Origin: Candidatus Altimarinota bacterium
GTDB lineage: Bacteria > Patescibacteriota > Gracilibacteria > RBG-16-42-10 > JAQVLK01
Reading direction: 5' to 3'
DNA: 36,382 nucleotides
Assembly: GCA_028704165.1 (NCBI GenBank)
Contig: JAQVLK010000010.1
Location: 1 to 36,382 of the forward strand
The notes under the pieces were generated by a model. The model was not told the DNA's origin. It saw nothing but the letters and a program-made list of their open reading frames with translations, and made no database searches. The translations under genes and the position numbers were made by a program. Position 1 is the stretch's first letter. Each line of letters opens with the position of its first letter. Of the stretch, positions 15,455-23,417 are shown piece by piece.

Positions 15455-17746
15455 CTAGACCGGAGTAGCAATCGGTGGAGCCACAGTACAGGGGAAAGTC
15501 TTCGTCCAAGTGTTGTTGTTTTCGAGCTGTTCGGAGATTTCATTCAGAGGATCGACAGTGATAGTGAGTGGGACTCCGCACTCAAACGGCCAAGAGATCT
15601 GGTCTCTCCTGATAAAGTAATCGGGATGACTATGTGAATACTTCTCCCAGCAACCTATTCTTCCCAAATGTCTACGAGCTATCCATTTGTCTCCGGAGTA
15701 AACGTCGACCTTGAATGCTCCCACGCACCCCCCTTGATCATTAGTGGTGGAATTATTCCTGATCGTGTACTCCAGCCAAACCTGTTCTCCCGGACTTGGT
15801 TCTCCCATAGAATATCCTCCGGCGATCCACCAGACGTGACTAACTGTCAGATCCGGTCTTTTGAAACAGCCACTTGAAATATCGGGGTTTTCGTAGCCCA
15901 CGTTATTATTTTCATCTGTTTCATTGATAATATTCCCATAATCCGCAATCAAGCTAATCCTGTCACACTTGCGAGGAGTCACAGTCACGCTAGCGGGATA
16001 ATACTTACCGGCTTTAATTTCCGGAATAAATCTATTGGTCAGGAAAGAATCTCCTTCCATTAAGATTGCCATGCTAGGAGGAGCATCAACCGTTCCATCG
16101 TTATAAATACGGTAATTAACCTTGTAGACCTCGCCTACAATTCTAATGTTGTTATTCAAAATTTCGGCGCGCAGATCGGGAGCATTTGTAGGTGCACAGT
16201 GGGTGGTGAAAGACAAGATATTGTCATCTTCGTTTAATTCCTCTACACGATTGGTACTGTCTACGAGCACAGAAACGGGAGCATTACAAAGTATGGCAGT
16301 CCATTTTAAATGGTATTCATAAGCCTCTCCCGGCCAGAGTCCATAGTGAATGTCCTTTCTCGAGTCAACGATAATACTACTACCGAAACGCAGTTCATTT
16401 GATCCCATGTGCCCGTCTTCTTGAACGTAAACAGTGGCAGGTTTGTTGCCATTATTACTTACTGTAAAAGTTAACTTCATTTCATCACCAGCCAAGTAGC
16501 TATTTTTATCAAATTTGAGATTACTAACAACTAGGTTCGGACCTTCTTTGATTTCAAAGTTATGCCAGCCGGGTTTAACAGAAAGCTTGCCGAGGAGATC
16601 ATATTCCACCGAGACAAGCTTGTTAGTATCAGCGGCAATTACCAGCTTGGGTGCGAGCTTGATGGGAATGATACCAAAAAGTTTGCCGTCCACCTCTTGA
16701 ATTACTTCGTAGGCTGGCTTACCGTCTTTTTCAAAGAGCTTAATGTTTTTGATTAGAGAATTCTTATCATCGGCTTGACGTTTTAGTTCGCGGTAAAAAT
16801 CAGGAGGTGAAAACTTTAGCTTGTAGTATGTATCGTTAAGGGAGACTCCTGTTTCTTCGTCATTTTCTTCAAAGATCAAACCTTCGATTGGTAAAATTAC
16901 TTTTTCTTCATCTTCGGTACTAAATTCCAGCTGGCCAAATCCGTTTTTCTCGATCATAGTTACATCGTATAAAGCGGAATCTTCGTCGCTACGTAATTTT
17001 AGTTGAGAAATTCTATCTCCCAATCCTTCTGGCTTTGTTTGTTCACCGCTTGTCTGATCTGTAATGATTTCCACATCCAGTTGTCCCAAGGCATTGTATT
17101 GCAGTTCGTGAAAAAAAATCTTACCGTCGTCAGTCTCTGTGAGGTAGGAACTGATTCTTCCGAGGTCGTTGTAATTTGCCTGCAGGAAGGGAGGATCTAT
17201 TTGCTCACTCTCTACTACTAGATCCTTGATCGGAGCGCTTAGGTCTTCGAGCTCGATCTGTTCTAGTAAGCTTTTATCAATGGAAGTTTCTTCTAGGGGC
17301 TTAAGCGGCTCGATTTGTAGTTCAGGTTTTTTGATAACTTCAGAAATATTTTCGGGCAAGTCCAGCTTTTGACACTCTCCTTGGTAATCAATATTAATAC
17401 CTGCACTGTGAGCAGCGCAAGCGTTGCCGTAAGTTTGCTTGTCACATCCGCAAACCGGAGTGTAGTCCATGGTACAAAATTCAGGTTTGCTCGCACAAGC
17501 CCCTGCGGCAGAGCACTTGCCATTTTCTTTCTGACAAAATTCCGTCGCAGCGCAAGCGTTGTTATCTTGGCAAGTTCTTTTCAAATTCGCTGCGATCTGT
17601 TTGGTATCAATGGGTAAATTATCCGGCATCTTAACTTCCGTAATCGCGATGGGTTGTATTTGCTGAATCTGGTGATAGGCAGGAGCAGTAGTCTGAATAT
17701 CCATAGGCAAAAAAGCTGCTAGCACAAGCATGGATGAGATGAACAT
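15455..17746 (-). CDS. Large secreted protein with Kazal and CARDB domains
   Basis: A 763-residue probable exported protein. The N-terminus (FISSMLVLAAFLPMDIQ) is a hydrophobic signal segment. Residues about 58-118 are cysteine-rich: a CxxxxxCxxxxFC segment, then a Kazal-type motif, CTMDYTPVCGCDKQTYGNAC. Kazal domains inhibit serine proteases in eukaryotes and are rarer in bacteria. Residues about 190-400 form a unique region rich in Asp, Glu and Lys. Residues about 405-760 hold three CARDB adhesion-type beta domains, each ending in a motif such as NRVEELNEDDN, NIINETDENNN and NEISEQLENNN. No membrane anchor or sortase motif ends the chain. Likely roles are surface adhesion or protease protection; both are inference. 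Confidence 0.85.
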   Translation of the reverse strand: MFISSMLVLAAFLPMDIQTTAPAYHQIQQIQPIAITEVKMPDNLPIDTKQIAANLKRTCQDNNACAATEFCQKENGKCSAAGACASKPEFCTMDYTPVCGCDKQTYGNACAAHSAGINIDYQGECQKLDLPENISEVIKKPELQIEPLKPLEETSIDKSLLEQIELEDLSAPIKDLVVESEQIDPPFLQANYNDLGRISSYLTETDDGKIFFHELQYNALGQLDVEIITDQTSGEQTKPEGLGDRISQLKLRSDEDSALYDVTMIEKNGFGQLEFSTEDEEKVILPIEGLIFEENDEETGVSLNDTYYKLKFSPPDFYRELKRQADDKNSLIKNIKLFEKDGKPAYEVIQEVDGKLFGIIPIKLAPKLVIAADTNKLVSVEYDLLGKLSVKPGWHNFEIKEGPNLVVSNLKFDKNSYLAGDEMKLTFTVSNNGNKPATVYVQEDGHMGSNELRFGSSIIVDSRKDIHYGLWPGEAYEYHLKWTAILCNAPVSVLVDSTNRVEELNEDDNILSFTTHCAPTNAPDLRAEILNNNIRIVGEVYKVNYRIYNDGTVDAPPSMAILMEGDSFLTNRFIPEIKAGKYYPASVTVTPRKCDRISLIADYGNIINETDENNNVGYENPDISSGCFKRPDLTVSHVWWIAGGYSMGEPSPGEQVWLEYTIRNNSTTNDQGGCVGAFKVDVYSGDKWIARRHLGRIGCWEKYSHSHPDYFIRRDQISWPFECGVPLTITVDPLNEISEQLENNNTWTKTFPCTVAPPIATPV

Positions 17747-17810
17747 ATGTTTGGGGTTTAGAACTAGGCTTATTGTAGATAAAGATGGAGGAGAAAGCCA
17801 GCTTGGGAGG

Positions 17811-17839
17811 TTTACGAACTTGGTATCTTCTACTATACT
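17811..17839 (+). promoter_or_regulatory. Promoter of the tRNA-Ser leader transcript
   Basis: TTTACG (17811-17816) and TATACT (17834-17839) with a 17-base spacer. Transcription would begin near 17846, about 130 bases before the mature tRNA-Ser, so the tRNA precursor would carry the structured leader described next. Confidence 0.55.
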
Positions 17840-17845
17840 TTGCCC

Positions 17846-17965
17846 GTCTTGAAATCATGGAGGGATAGCAGACCTGCCCGTCCGCAATGTAATGAAGGCG
17901 GGGTGGTCGATCGCCGAAAGGCGAGTTGTCCAAAAAGTAAGACCTCGGATCAGCAGACATCCGAG
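17846..17965 (+). ncRNA. Candidate structured RNA with tRNA-Ser-like segments
   Basis: Three foldable parts are visible: TCGCC-GAAA-GGCGA (17911-17924, a GNRA tetraloop), CTCGGAT/ATCCGAG (17944-17965) and a bulged CCCGTCC/GGCGGG stem (17877-17902). GTCTT (17846-17850) can close the first part with AAGAC (17939-17943). Within it, GGAGGGATAGCAGA and GTGGTCGATCGC each differ by one base from the 5' end and D arm of the tRNA-Ser just downstream, but a 30-base hairpin lies between them. The GTCTTGAAA at its start matches that tRNA's anticodon region. It could be a scrambled tRNA-Ser copy, a leader that controls processing, or a separate small RNA. It does not match SRP RNA, tmRNA or RNase P RNA as I know them. 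Confidence 0.4.
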
Positions 17966-17975
17966 CAACAAACAC

Positions 17976-18065
17976 GGAGGGATGGCAGAGTGGTCGAACG
18001 CGGCGGTCTTGAAAACCGTTAGGCCCGCAAGGGCCTCCTGGGTTCGAATCCCAGTCCCTCCGCCA
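17976..18065 (+). tRNA. tRNA-Ser (anticodon TGA)
   Basis: The acceptor stem GGAGGGA pairs with TCCCTCC. The anticodon stem GCGGT/ACCGT holds the loop CTTGAAA, giving TGA, which reads TCA as serine. A long class II variable arm (GGCCC-GCAA-GGGCC) is typical of serine. The T arm is CTGGG-TTCGAAT-CCCAG, the discriminator is G and CCA is encoded. The 18-25 kb gene cluster begins 27 bases after its 3' end. Confidence 0.96.
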
Positions 18066-18092
18066 GATTTATGAAATTTTCAAACTTTTATT

Positions 18093-19301
18093 TTACAAAT
18101 ATTCTTCTTCGCGTGTTTCACAGAAAATATTTTTTGAAGATCTCCAGAGAATAAGTATCCCAAAAAATATTAGAAAGGCCATAAGAATAAAAGAATATCT
18201 AAGATCTGTATCACCCAAGAAACCTATAATTGGTCTCATGATTAAAGAATATAGGCTTCCCAGCATGGAAATTGTTGATAATACTGTAGCGCGATAACGA
18301 CTCGTTATTTGTTTATTTAGATAGTCAGCAAAGAGAGGCTCTCTAATTTGCGCACTACTTGTATTAACAACAAAAAGAGCGACTGCTAGCACGGGATTAA
18401 AAATAATTGACATTAATGTCCAACAGATGGCCGGTAAGAAACAGGCTATAAAAACTGCCTTATAGGCACCAACAAAATGTTCTAGCTTGTAAACAAAAAT
18501 GCTGCTGGAAGCTGATAGTATGTATGCTATGAAGACCGCTAATCCATACCATTGGTTTGGTACGGTGGCAGCCCTGAAATATAATTGAAATATATAAATC
18601 AAGACAAAGCTGAAAGGGATAGTAAGGATAGATATCAGCGCGATTCTTTTTAACTTCCGATTCTGCAGTAAAAGAGTGATACCGCTCTTCAGGTAAGATT
18701 CCTGTTTTCCATCTTGATGAAAGATACCATCTCCTCTATCAGAGAAGGAGACTTCTTTGACAAATAAAAGCACTATTAATCCTAATATCTGAGCAACTAC
18801 AGTTAGTTTGTATACTAGGTAAAAATTACTTAGAGAATGAGATGTTGCTAATGTGCCACCTAGAATTCCTGCTAATGCTGTCGCGACTGTCATGCTTGCA
18901 TAATAATATCCCATAATCTTTTGCATCGAAGATGTCTTCTTGATTTCTTTGAGTTGATCATAGATAAGAGCTTGATCTGATCCGGAACAGAAAGCAATCC
19001 CTACACCAGACAAGATAAAGGCAGGGAGAAACCCTAAAGTGCTACTGGCAATAAACCAAGGAATCCAAGATAGTAAGATAAATAAACTTCCACATACTAA
19101 ACTCCATTTCCTACCTATTTTGTCTCCTAAAATACCTGTTGGGATTTCAAACGCTAGCACAGTTATTAAAAGAACTGTTTCTAAGATCATCATATGAGAA
19201 AAAGGAACACCTTTTTTTATCAAAAATAATGCTTGAATTGGGATGGAAAAATATAAACTGGAGAAAAATCTCGATAATACTAATAGTAAGATGTTTTTCA
19301 T
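18093..19301 (-). CDS. MFS family transporter, probable efflux
   Basis: A 402-residue membrane protein with about twelve hydrophobic helices. The family signature between helices 2 and 3 is GILGDKIGRKWSLVCGS (57-73). The central loop near residue 205 is hydrophilic (DRGDGIFHQDGKQE). MFS proteins of this kind export small molecules using the proton gradient. It is the last gene of the leftward operon after queD and the rRNA-methyltransferase-like gene, 64 bases away. In that setting, export of a pathway product or of a toxic compound is the likely job, by inference. The DNA is more AT-rich than the 9-14 kb genes. Confidence 0.88.
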   Translation of the reverse strand: MKNILLLVLSRFFSSLYFSIPIQALFLIKKGVPFSHMMILETVLLITVLAFEIPTGILGDKIGRKWSLVCGSLFILLSWIPWFIASSTLGFLPAFILSGVGIAFCSGSDQALIYDQLKEIKKTSSMQKIMGYYYASMTVATALAGILGGTLATSHSLSNFYLVYKLTVVAQILGLIVLLFVKEVSFSDRGDGIFHQDGKQESYLKSGITLLLQNRKLKRIALISILTIPFSFVLIYIFQLYFRAATVPNQWYGLAVFIAYILSASSSIFVYKLEHFVGAYKAVFIACFLPAICWTLMSIIFNPVLAVALFVVNTSSAQIREPLFADYLNKQITSRYRATVLSTISMLGSLYSLIMRPIIGFLGDTDLRYSFILMAFLIFFGILILWRSSKNIFCETREEEYL

Positions 19302-19365
19302 GGTTCTCTTAAAAATCTACGTTAGTCTAGCACCTAGTGCTCTAAAAATGTAGTGATTTCAAGAT

Positions 19366-20496
19366 TTATCTGAAAGATCGCCGCTTTTTTTTGAGATGAT
19401 CAGCCTTTAATAAGACTCTATGTAAGTTCTGGTTTGTTAATGCTGTAACGCTAGTATTTAGAATATCATCTGATAATCCCAAATCATTTTTCTCTCTCGA
19501 AATGCTAAGATGCTTTGCATCTGCAAAGCTACGGATCCTACGTAGTTCCTGATCAGTAATCTTAGCAGATGACAGATCGAGCAAAAGTGCCCTTACGCTA
19601 CGACGCTCTTGTTTTATTATGGCATCAGCAATCATTATTAGAGATCTATCCTTCGATTTACTGGCAGTTAATTTAACAACTGCACTTGCTGTGCGAGGTT
19701 CGGGAAAGAAATCCTCTCTTGGTACATCTAGAACGATTTCTGGCGAGAATCTGGCTTGAGAAAATAAGGAGGTATGGGTAAAGTCAGAATCTTCTTTCCT
19801 GTAATTAGACAGAGCTCTATTTGCATACCTTTTTCCTACTAATAGGATTGCTTGAGTTATATTACGACTACTATGTATCTGCATTAATAACGGCTCCAAG
19901 ATAGCATATGGTATATTAGCCACTATCTTGTTTATTCTTTCTGCCCTTACTATACTTAGCAGTTTTGTTAAGGCATCTCCCCAGAAAACTTTAACGCCAC
20001 TGTTTTCTAAAGTAGCTAAAAGAGGTCTGAAATTTTCATCTATTTCGATAGTACTCAGGGAAGCTTCTTTCTTTTGGCAGTCTTTCCATATTTTTCCAGT
20101 CAGATTGCCTGGTCCTGCTCCGATCTCTAAGATACGATCTCTAGCTTGAATCTGCGCCAATTTAACGATCTGATCTATTGCATTTTCATTTACTAAAAAA
20201 TGCTGACTTAACTTCTCTGATTTTGCTAGAATTCCCAAATCTTGCATTTTAGAAAATATCTCTTCTATATATCCAGAACGCTCAGCTTTTTCAAGGATAA
20301 CTTCTGTGTCTATCTTTACTCCCTTCCCATTGCCAAAGCTTTCTATTTCTACTGGATCTAAATTACTCAAAATTCTAGGTTCTTCTCTTGTCTCGTCATC
20401 GTGTTTTCTGCTTTTATGCTTGAGATTATTGGCACGTCTTTCGGCTCGTTTATGGCGTTTTCTATTTCTTGTATTGTATAAATCTTCAATACCCAT
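19366..20496 (-). CDS. RsmA/Erm-type rRNA adenine N6-methyltransferase with basic N-terminal extension
   Basis: A class I SAM-dependent methyltransferase of the KsgA/RsmA-Erm superfamily, which dimethylates adenines in 16S or 23S rRNA. Seen: SQHFLVNENAIDQIVKLA, motif I ILEIGAGPGNLT, motif II LSTIEIDENF, motif IV VANIPYAILEPLL (catalytic NIPY), and VPREDFFPEPRTASAVVKL. The core begins near residue 98. Before it lies a basic tail (RNRKRHKRAERRANNLKHK), not normal in RsmA (about 270 residues) or Erm (about 245). The basic tail may bind rRNA. Its place 27 bases after queD and before an MFS exporter suggests self-resistance rather than housekeeping RsmA. Which rRNA it modifies cannot be told from sequence. 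Confidence 0.82.
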   Translation of the reverse strand: MGIEDLYNTRNRKRHKRAERRANNLKHKSRKHDDETREEPRILSNLDPVEIESFGNGKGVKIDTEVILEKAERSGYIEEIFSKMQDLGILAKSEKLSQHFLVNENAIDQIVKLAQIQARDRILEIGAGPGNLTGKIWKDCQKKEASLSTIEIDENFRPLLATLENSGVKVFWGDALTKLLSIVRAERINKIVANIPYAILEPLLMQIHSSRNITQAILLVGKRYANRALSNYRKEDSDFTHTSLFSQARFSPEIVLDVPREDFFPEPRTASAVVKLTASKSKDRSLIMIADAIIKQERRSVRALLLDLSSAKITDQELRRIRSFADAKHLSISREKNDLGLSDDILNTSVTALTNQNLHRVLLKADHLKKKRRSFR

Positions 20497-20523
20497 GAAG
20501 TATTATTAATAATGTTACAAATT

Positions 20524-20925
20524 TTATCTTCTCAAGTCCAATAGATCTCTCAGTTCTAAGCGGACTCTAGAAGTTTCTGTTTCATGAATCTCTAAAAATG
20601 CTAAATCAACACCTAAGTGTCCAAATTTCTTCTGTATAGCTTCTCTTAGAATTTCCCCCCAACGTAAAGCTAACATCTCTGCTGTAATAATCATATCAGG
20701 GAAAACTTCATTGAGGTTTTGGTGATCACAACAACTTTTTATCTTTTCCCTAAAAATATCAGAGATTTCTTTGAAATTAATAATCCAACCCTCATCACTA
20801 ACTGGTCCACTGACTCCAATTTCTATTTTGTAGGAATGACCGTGAAGACGACTGCAATCTCCATAGATTTTGTCATCGGGAAGTCGATGTGCTGCCTCCA
20901 GTGTAAATATTTTTGAAATCTGCAT
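20524..20925 (-). CDS. queD: 6-carboxy-5,6,7,8-tetrahydropterin synthase (QueD)
   Basis: QueD converts dihydroneopterin triphosphate to 6-carboxytetrahydropterin, an early step to 7-cyano-7-deazaguanine (preQ0). The 133-residue protein keeps the zinc histidines His13 (LEAAHRL), His28 and His30 (RLHGHSY), Cys24 before them, DHQNLN, and the glutamate in IHETETSRV. 6-pyruvoyltetrahydropterin synthase is the related alternative, but queC across the divergent promoter favours QueD. It leads the leftward operon. A good promoter gives it a short leader of about 30 bases, too short for a preQ1 riboswitch. Confidence 0.92.
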   Translation of the reverse strand: MQISKIFTLEAAHRLPDDKIYGDCSRLHGHSYKIEIGVSGPVSDEGWIINFKEISDIFREKIKSCCDHQNLNEVFPDMIITAEMLALRWGEILREAIQKKFGHLGVDLAFLEIHETETSRVRLELRDLLDLRR

Positions 20926-20934
20926 TTAATGGAT

Positions 20935-20959
20935 TTTTAAATGGTACTTTTAATGGTAC
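20935..20959. repeat. Tandem operator-like repeat in the divergent control region
   Basis: TTTTAAATGGTAC (20935-20947) is followed directly by TTTTAATGGTAC (20948-20959), then by a partly inverted GTAATTGTAC (20960-20969). The repeats cover the predicted start of the queD transcript. Two equal units about 12 bases apart, roughly one helical turn, suggest side-by-side binding of a regulator. No regulator gene lies in the cluster. Confidence 0.45.
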
Positions 20960-20962
20960 GTA

Positions 20963-20990
20963 ATTGTACAGTAGTTTTCTATGTCGTCAA
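20963..20990 (-). promoter_or_regulatory. Promoter of queD / rRNA methyltransferase / MFS operon
   Basis: On the minus strand TTGACG (20985-20990) and TACAAT (20963-20968) are 16 bases apart. Transcription would start near 20956, inside the tandem repeat, 31 bases before the queD ATG. Confidence 0.7.
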
Positions 20991-20993
20991 GTG

Positions 20994-21023
20994 TTGTTTA
21001 TTAACTAAGATTTGTTGTAAAAT
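20994..21023 (+). promoter_or_regulatory. Promoter of carbamoyltransferase / queC / PIG-L / GT2 operon
   Basis: TTGTTT (20994-20999) and TAAAAT (21018-21023) with an 18-base spacer. Transcription would begin near 21030, 25 bases before the ATG at 21055. The position supports that ATG over the upstream in-frame ATG codons at 20941, 20953 and 21022. Confidence 0.6.
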
Positions 21024-21054
21024 GACATCCTTGTTGAAATTAATTCATATACAA

Positions 21055-22758
21055 ATGTCAGGTATTATCTTAGGTATCGCAAATCTAGATGAGCGCTCAC
21101 ATGATAATGCGGCATGTCTGATAAAAAAAGGTAGACTGGTAGCTCAGGCCGAAGAGGAAAGGTTTACTAGGGAAAAACACGCTTATGACTCGATGCCTAC
21201 TAAAGCGATCTCTTTTTGTTTAGATAGGGCTAATGTTAAAGGAGAGGATCTTGATACTATTTCTGTTGGGTGGAATCTTCCAGATACACTTTTTGATAAT
21301 GTTTCAACTCCCATAGATTGTAGCAGAGAACGCATTCTAAAAGCACTTTTTCCTGAAGACGATCTTACTAATAGCAATGTGGATATTCAATTTATTCCAC
21401 ATCATTTAGCTCATGCTGCTTCGGTCTACTATTCAAGTGGGTTTAAGGATGCGGCTATCTTGGTCATAGATGGAGCCGGAGAGCTAGATGCTACATCTCT
21501 TTGGAAGGGAAATGGTAAAGATTTGCAACTAATTAAAACTTGGTCTTACGACCCGCATTCCCTGGGCTTTATGTTTGAAGGAGTAAGTCAGTATCTAGGG
21601 TTTAGAGGTTCGGATGCAGGTAAGGTTATGGGGTTAGCAGCTTATCATCAGGATAAGGTACCCCCTTTTCCTAATGTAAATTTTAATGACGGTTACAATA
21701 TTACCTTTACAGATTTTTTTAAAAAAAGTGTTCTAGAGTCTGCTAGAAAAAAGTTGCATTATTGGTTAATGGATATAGTAGTAGATTATTGGACTAAATA
21801 CTGTGAAGAACTTTTCGGTCCTCGTGAGAAGATGTTAGCACTAGACAATAATATTGTGCATCCTCAAAAGGCTCAGGTAGCAGCACGATTACAGGAGACT
21901 TTGGAGAGAGTTGTCTTAAGCCTAGCTAAGTATGCCAAAGAGTTAACTGGCTCAAAAAATTTATGTTTAACTGGTGGAGTAGCTCTCAACTGTTCTGCAA
22001 ATGGATTCTTGGAGAAGCAAGCAATGTTTGAGAGTTTATATATAAATCCAGCTGCGGGAGACTCCGGAGTAGCACTTGGAAGCGCATTATTTACTCATTA
22101 TAACCTAGACAACCAACCAGCTTTATCAAATTTATCTGAACTTTCACAAAGCCCTTTTTGGGGTCCAGAGTTTTCAGACTCTGAGATCAAGGCTTTCCTA
22201 GAATCGCTGGCAATATCGTTCAAAGAATGTGATGACGATTATAAGAACGTTGCCGAATTAATTGAGCGGGGACAAATTATTGCTTGGTTCCAAGGGGCAA
22301 TGGAAATAGGACCAAGGGCATTGGGTGCCAGAAGTATTTTGGCCGATCCTCGCAATCCTAATAACTTAGCTAAGGTAAATAAAATAAAAGAACGAGAACC
22401 ATGGCGTCCTTTAGCCCCTTCCATTCTTCATGGATATGAAGCAGAGTTTTTCACTCCAGCTATATGTTCTCCATTTATGTTAAAAGCCGCGACAGTATTA
22501 GGGAATAGAAGAAGCCGTATTCCTGCTGTTGTTCATACAGACGGAAGTAGTCGATACCAAAGTGTGCTCAAAGAATTTAATCCAAGATATTGGCAGTTGA
22601 TTGAAGGATTCAGGAAACTGACGGGTATACCTCTTGTCTTAAATACATCATTCAATCATCATGAACCAATAGTATGTACCCCAAAAGATGCATACAGAAC
22701 TTTCCAGAATCGTGCAATAGATCACTTAGTAATGGGTAAATATATTATTAATAAATAA
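21055..22758 (+). CDS. Carbamoyltransferase, NodU/CmcH/TobZ family
   Basis: This enzyme class makes carbamoyl-adenylate from carbamoyl phosphate and ATP, then transfers the carbamoyl group to a hydroxyl of a sugar or antibiotic. The 567-residue length from 21055 is typical. Family motifs are clear: IILGIANLDERSHDNAACL (start of the Kae1-like domain), FIPHHLAHAAS, DAGKVMGLAAYH, LTGGVALNCSANG, and in the YrdC-like C-terminal domain WFQGAMEIGPRALGARSIL, REPWRPLAPSIL and NTSFNHHEPIVCTP. The upstream in-frame extension is cysteine-rich, lacks homology and crosses the promoter, so I reject it. It is first in the rightward operon and 5 bases before queC. The acceptor is unknown; a sugar-bearing deazaguanine is inferred. 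Confidence 0.93.
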   Translation: MSGIILGIANLDERSHDNAACLIKKGRLVAQAEEERFTREKHAYDSMPTKAISFCLDRANVKGEDLDTISVGWNLPDTLFDNVSTPIDCSRERILKALFPEDDLTNSNVDIQFIPHHLAHAASVYYSSGFKDAAILVIDGAGELDATSLWKGNGKDLQLIKTWSYDPHSLGFMFEGVSQYLGFRGSDAGKVMGLAAYHQDKVPPFPNVNFNDGYNITFTDFFKKSVLESARKKLHYWLMDIVVDYWTKYCEELFGPREKMLALDNNIVHPQKAQVAARLQETLERVVLSLAKYAKELTGSKNLCLTGGVALNCSANGFLEKQAMFESLYINPAAGDSGVALGSALFTHYNLDNQPALSNLSELSQSPFWGPEFSDSEIKAFLESLAISFKECDDDYKNVAELIERGQIIAWFQGAMEIGPRALGARSILADPRNPNNLAKVNKIKEREPWRPLAPSILHGYEAEFFTPAICSPFMLKAATVLGNRRSRIPAVVHTDGSSRYQSVLKEFNPRYWQLIEGFRKLTGIPLVLNTSFNHHEPIVCTPKDAYRTFQNRAIDHLVMGKYIINK

Positions 22759-22763
22759 ACGAC

Positions 22764-23417
22764 ATGAAGAAATTAACCTATCATGAAAACGCAGTTATCT
22801 TATTAAGTGGAGGCCTAGATAGTGCTGTAGTTCTCTCAAAAATAAGGCAAGATTGTAAAAATATCTTTGGCTTATTTTTCAACTATGGACAAAAGACCAA
22901 CGAAAAAGAACTAAACTGTGCTACAGCTTTGGCTGAACACTATAGATTGGAAGTTTTAAAGGTTATTGATATTAAGTTTCTAGCTGAATTAACAAAAGCA
23001 GCTCTTTGTGATAGAAATGCTGATGTTAATGCTGGTAACGAGTATGTGCCTTTCCGTAATGGCCTTTTTTTATCCATTGCCACCGCCTTAGCCGAATCAG
23101 TAGAAGCGGACGTTATTTATATCGGCTCTACCGGAGGAGATCAGATCTGCAAGGATAATAGTTCTGCCTTCAGGTCTGCATTTGAAGGAGCTATTCGCGA
23201 AGGTACGAATACCGAGAAGACCATACAAGTAGTTGCTCCTTTAGCAAATTTGGATAAAAGTGGGGTTGTCCGAAAAGGCTTCCAGTTAGGTACCCCTTTT
23301 GAAATTACTTGGTCTTGTCACAATGCAGAGGGAAGTCCTTGTGGAACATGTAGCAACTGCCAATCACGCCAAAAAGCTTTTAATGAAATTCATGAAAAAG
23401 ATCCTGCCATTCAATAA
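22764..23417 (+). CDS. queC: 7-cyano-7-deazaguanine synthase (QueC)
   Basis: QueC turns 7-carboxy-7-deazaguanine into preQ0 with ATP and ammonia. The 217-residue protein has the PP-loop LLSGGLDSAVVL, the FRNGLFLSIATALAES segment and the zinc cysteines in SCHNAEGSPCGTCSNCQSR. All these match true QueC rather than only the distant QueC-like proteins of defence systems. It sits 5 bases after the carbamoyltransferase gene, and its last 26 bases overlap the PIG-L gene. QueE and GTP cyclohydrolase I, which a full preQ0 route also needs, are not in the window. Confidence 0.94.
   Translation: MKKLTYHENAVILLSGGLDSAVVLSKIRQDCKNIFGLFFNYGQKTNEKELNCATALAEHYRLEVLKVIDIKFLAELTKAALCDRNADVNAGNEYVPFRNGLFLSIATALAESVEADVIYIGSTGGDQICKDNSSAFRSAFEGAIREGTNTEKTIQVVAPLANLDKSGVVRKGFQLGTPFEITWSCHNAEGSPCGTCSNCQSRQKAFNEIHEKDPAIQ

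Noticed and set aside
17841-17943. Signal recognition particle RNA
   Set aside because: GGAGGGATAGCAG recalls the SRP core, but the matching 5' strand and GGAA loop closure are missing; similarity to tRNA-Ser explains it better.
17631-17975. Open frame of 114 codons on the minus strand
   Set aside because: It overlaps the start of the Kazal/CARDB gene, both promoters and the structured leader RNA, and has no protein-like pattern.
20941-21054. N-terminal extension of the carbamoyltransferase
   Set aside because: The 38 residues are Cys/Val-rich without family match, and the predicted promoter lies inside them; the ATG at 21055 directly precedes the conserved IILGIA start.
20926-21054. preQ1 riboswitch upstream of queD or the carbamoyltransferase
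   Set aside because: Predicted leaders are only 25-31 bases, and I see no preQ1-I type stem with an A-rich tail.
22764-23417. QueC-like protein of the Qat or type IV CBASS defence systems
   Set aside because: Neighbours lack QatA/B/D or a nucleotide cyclase, and the linked queD supports real preQ0 chemistry.
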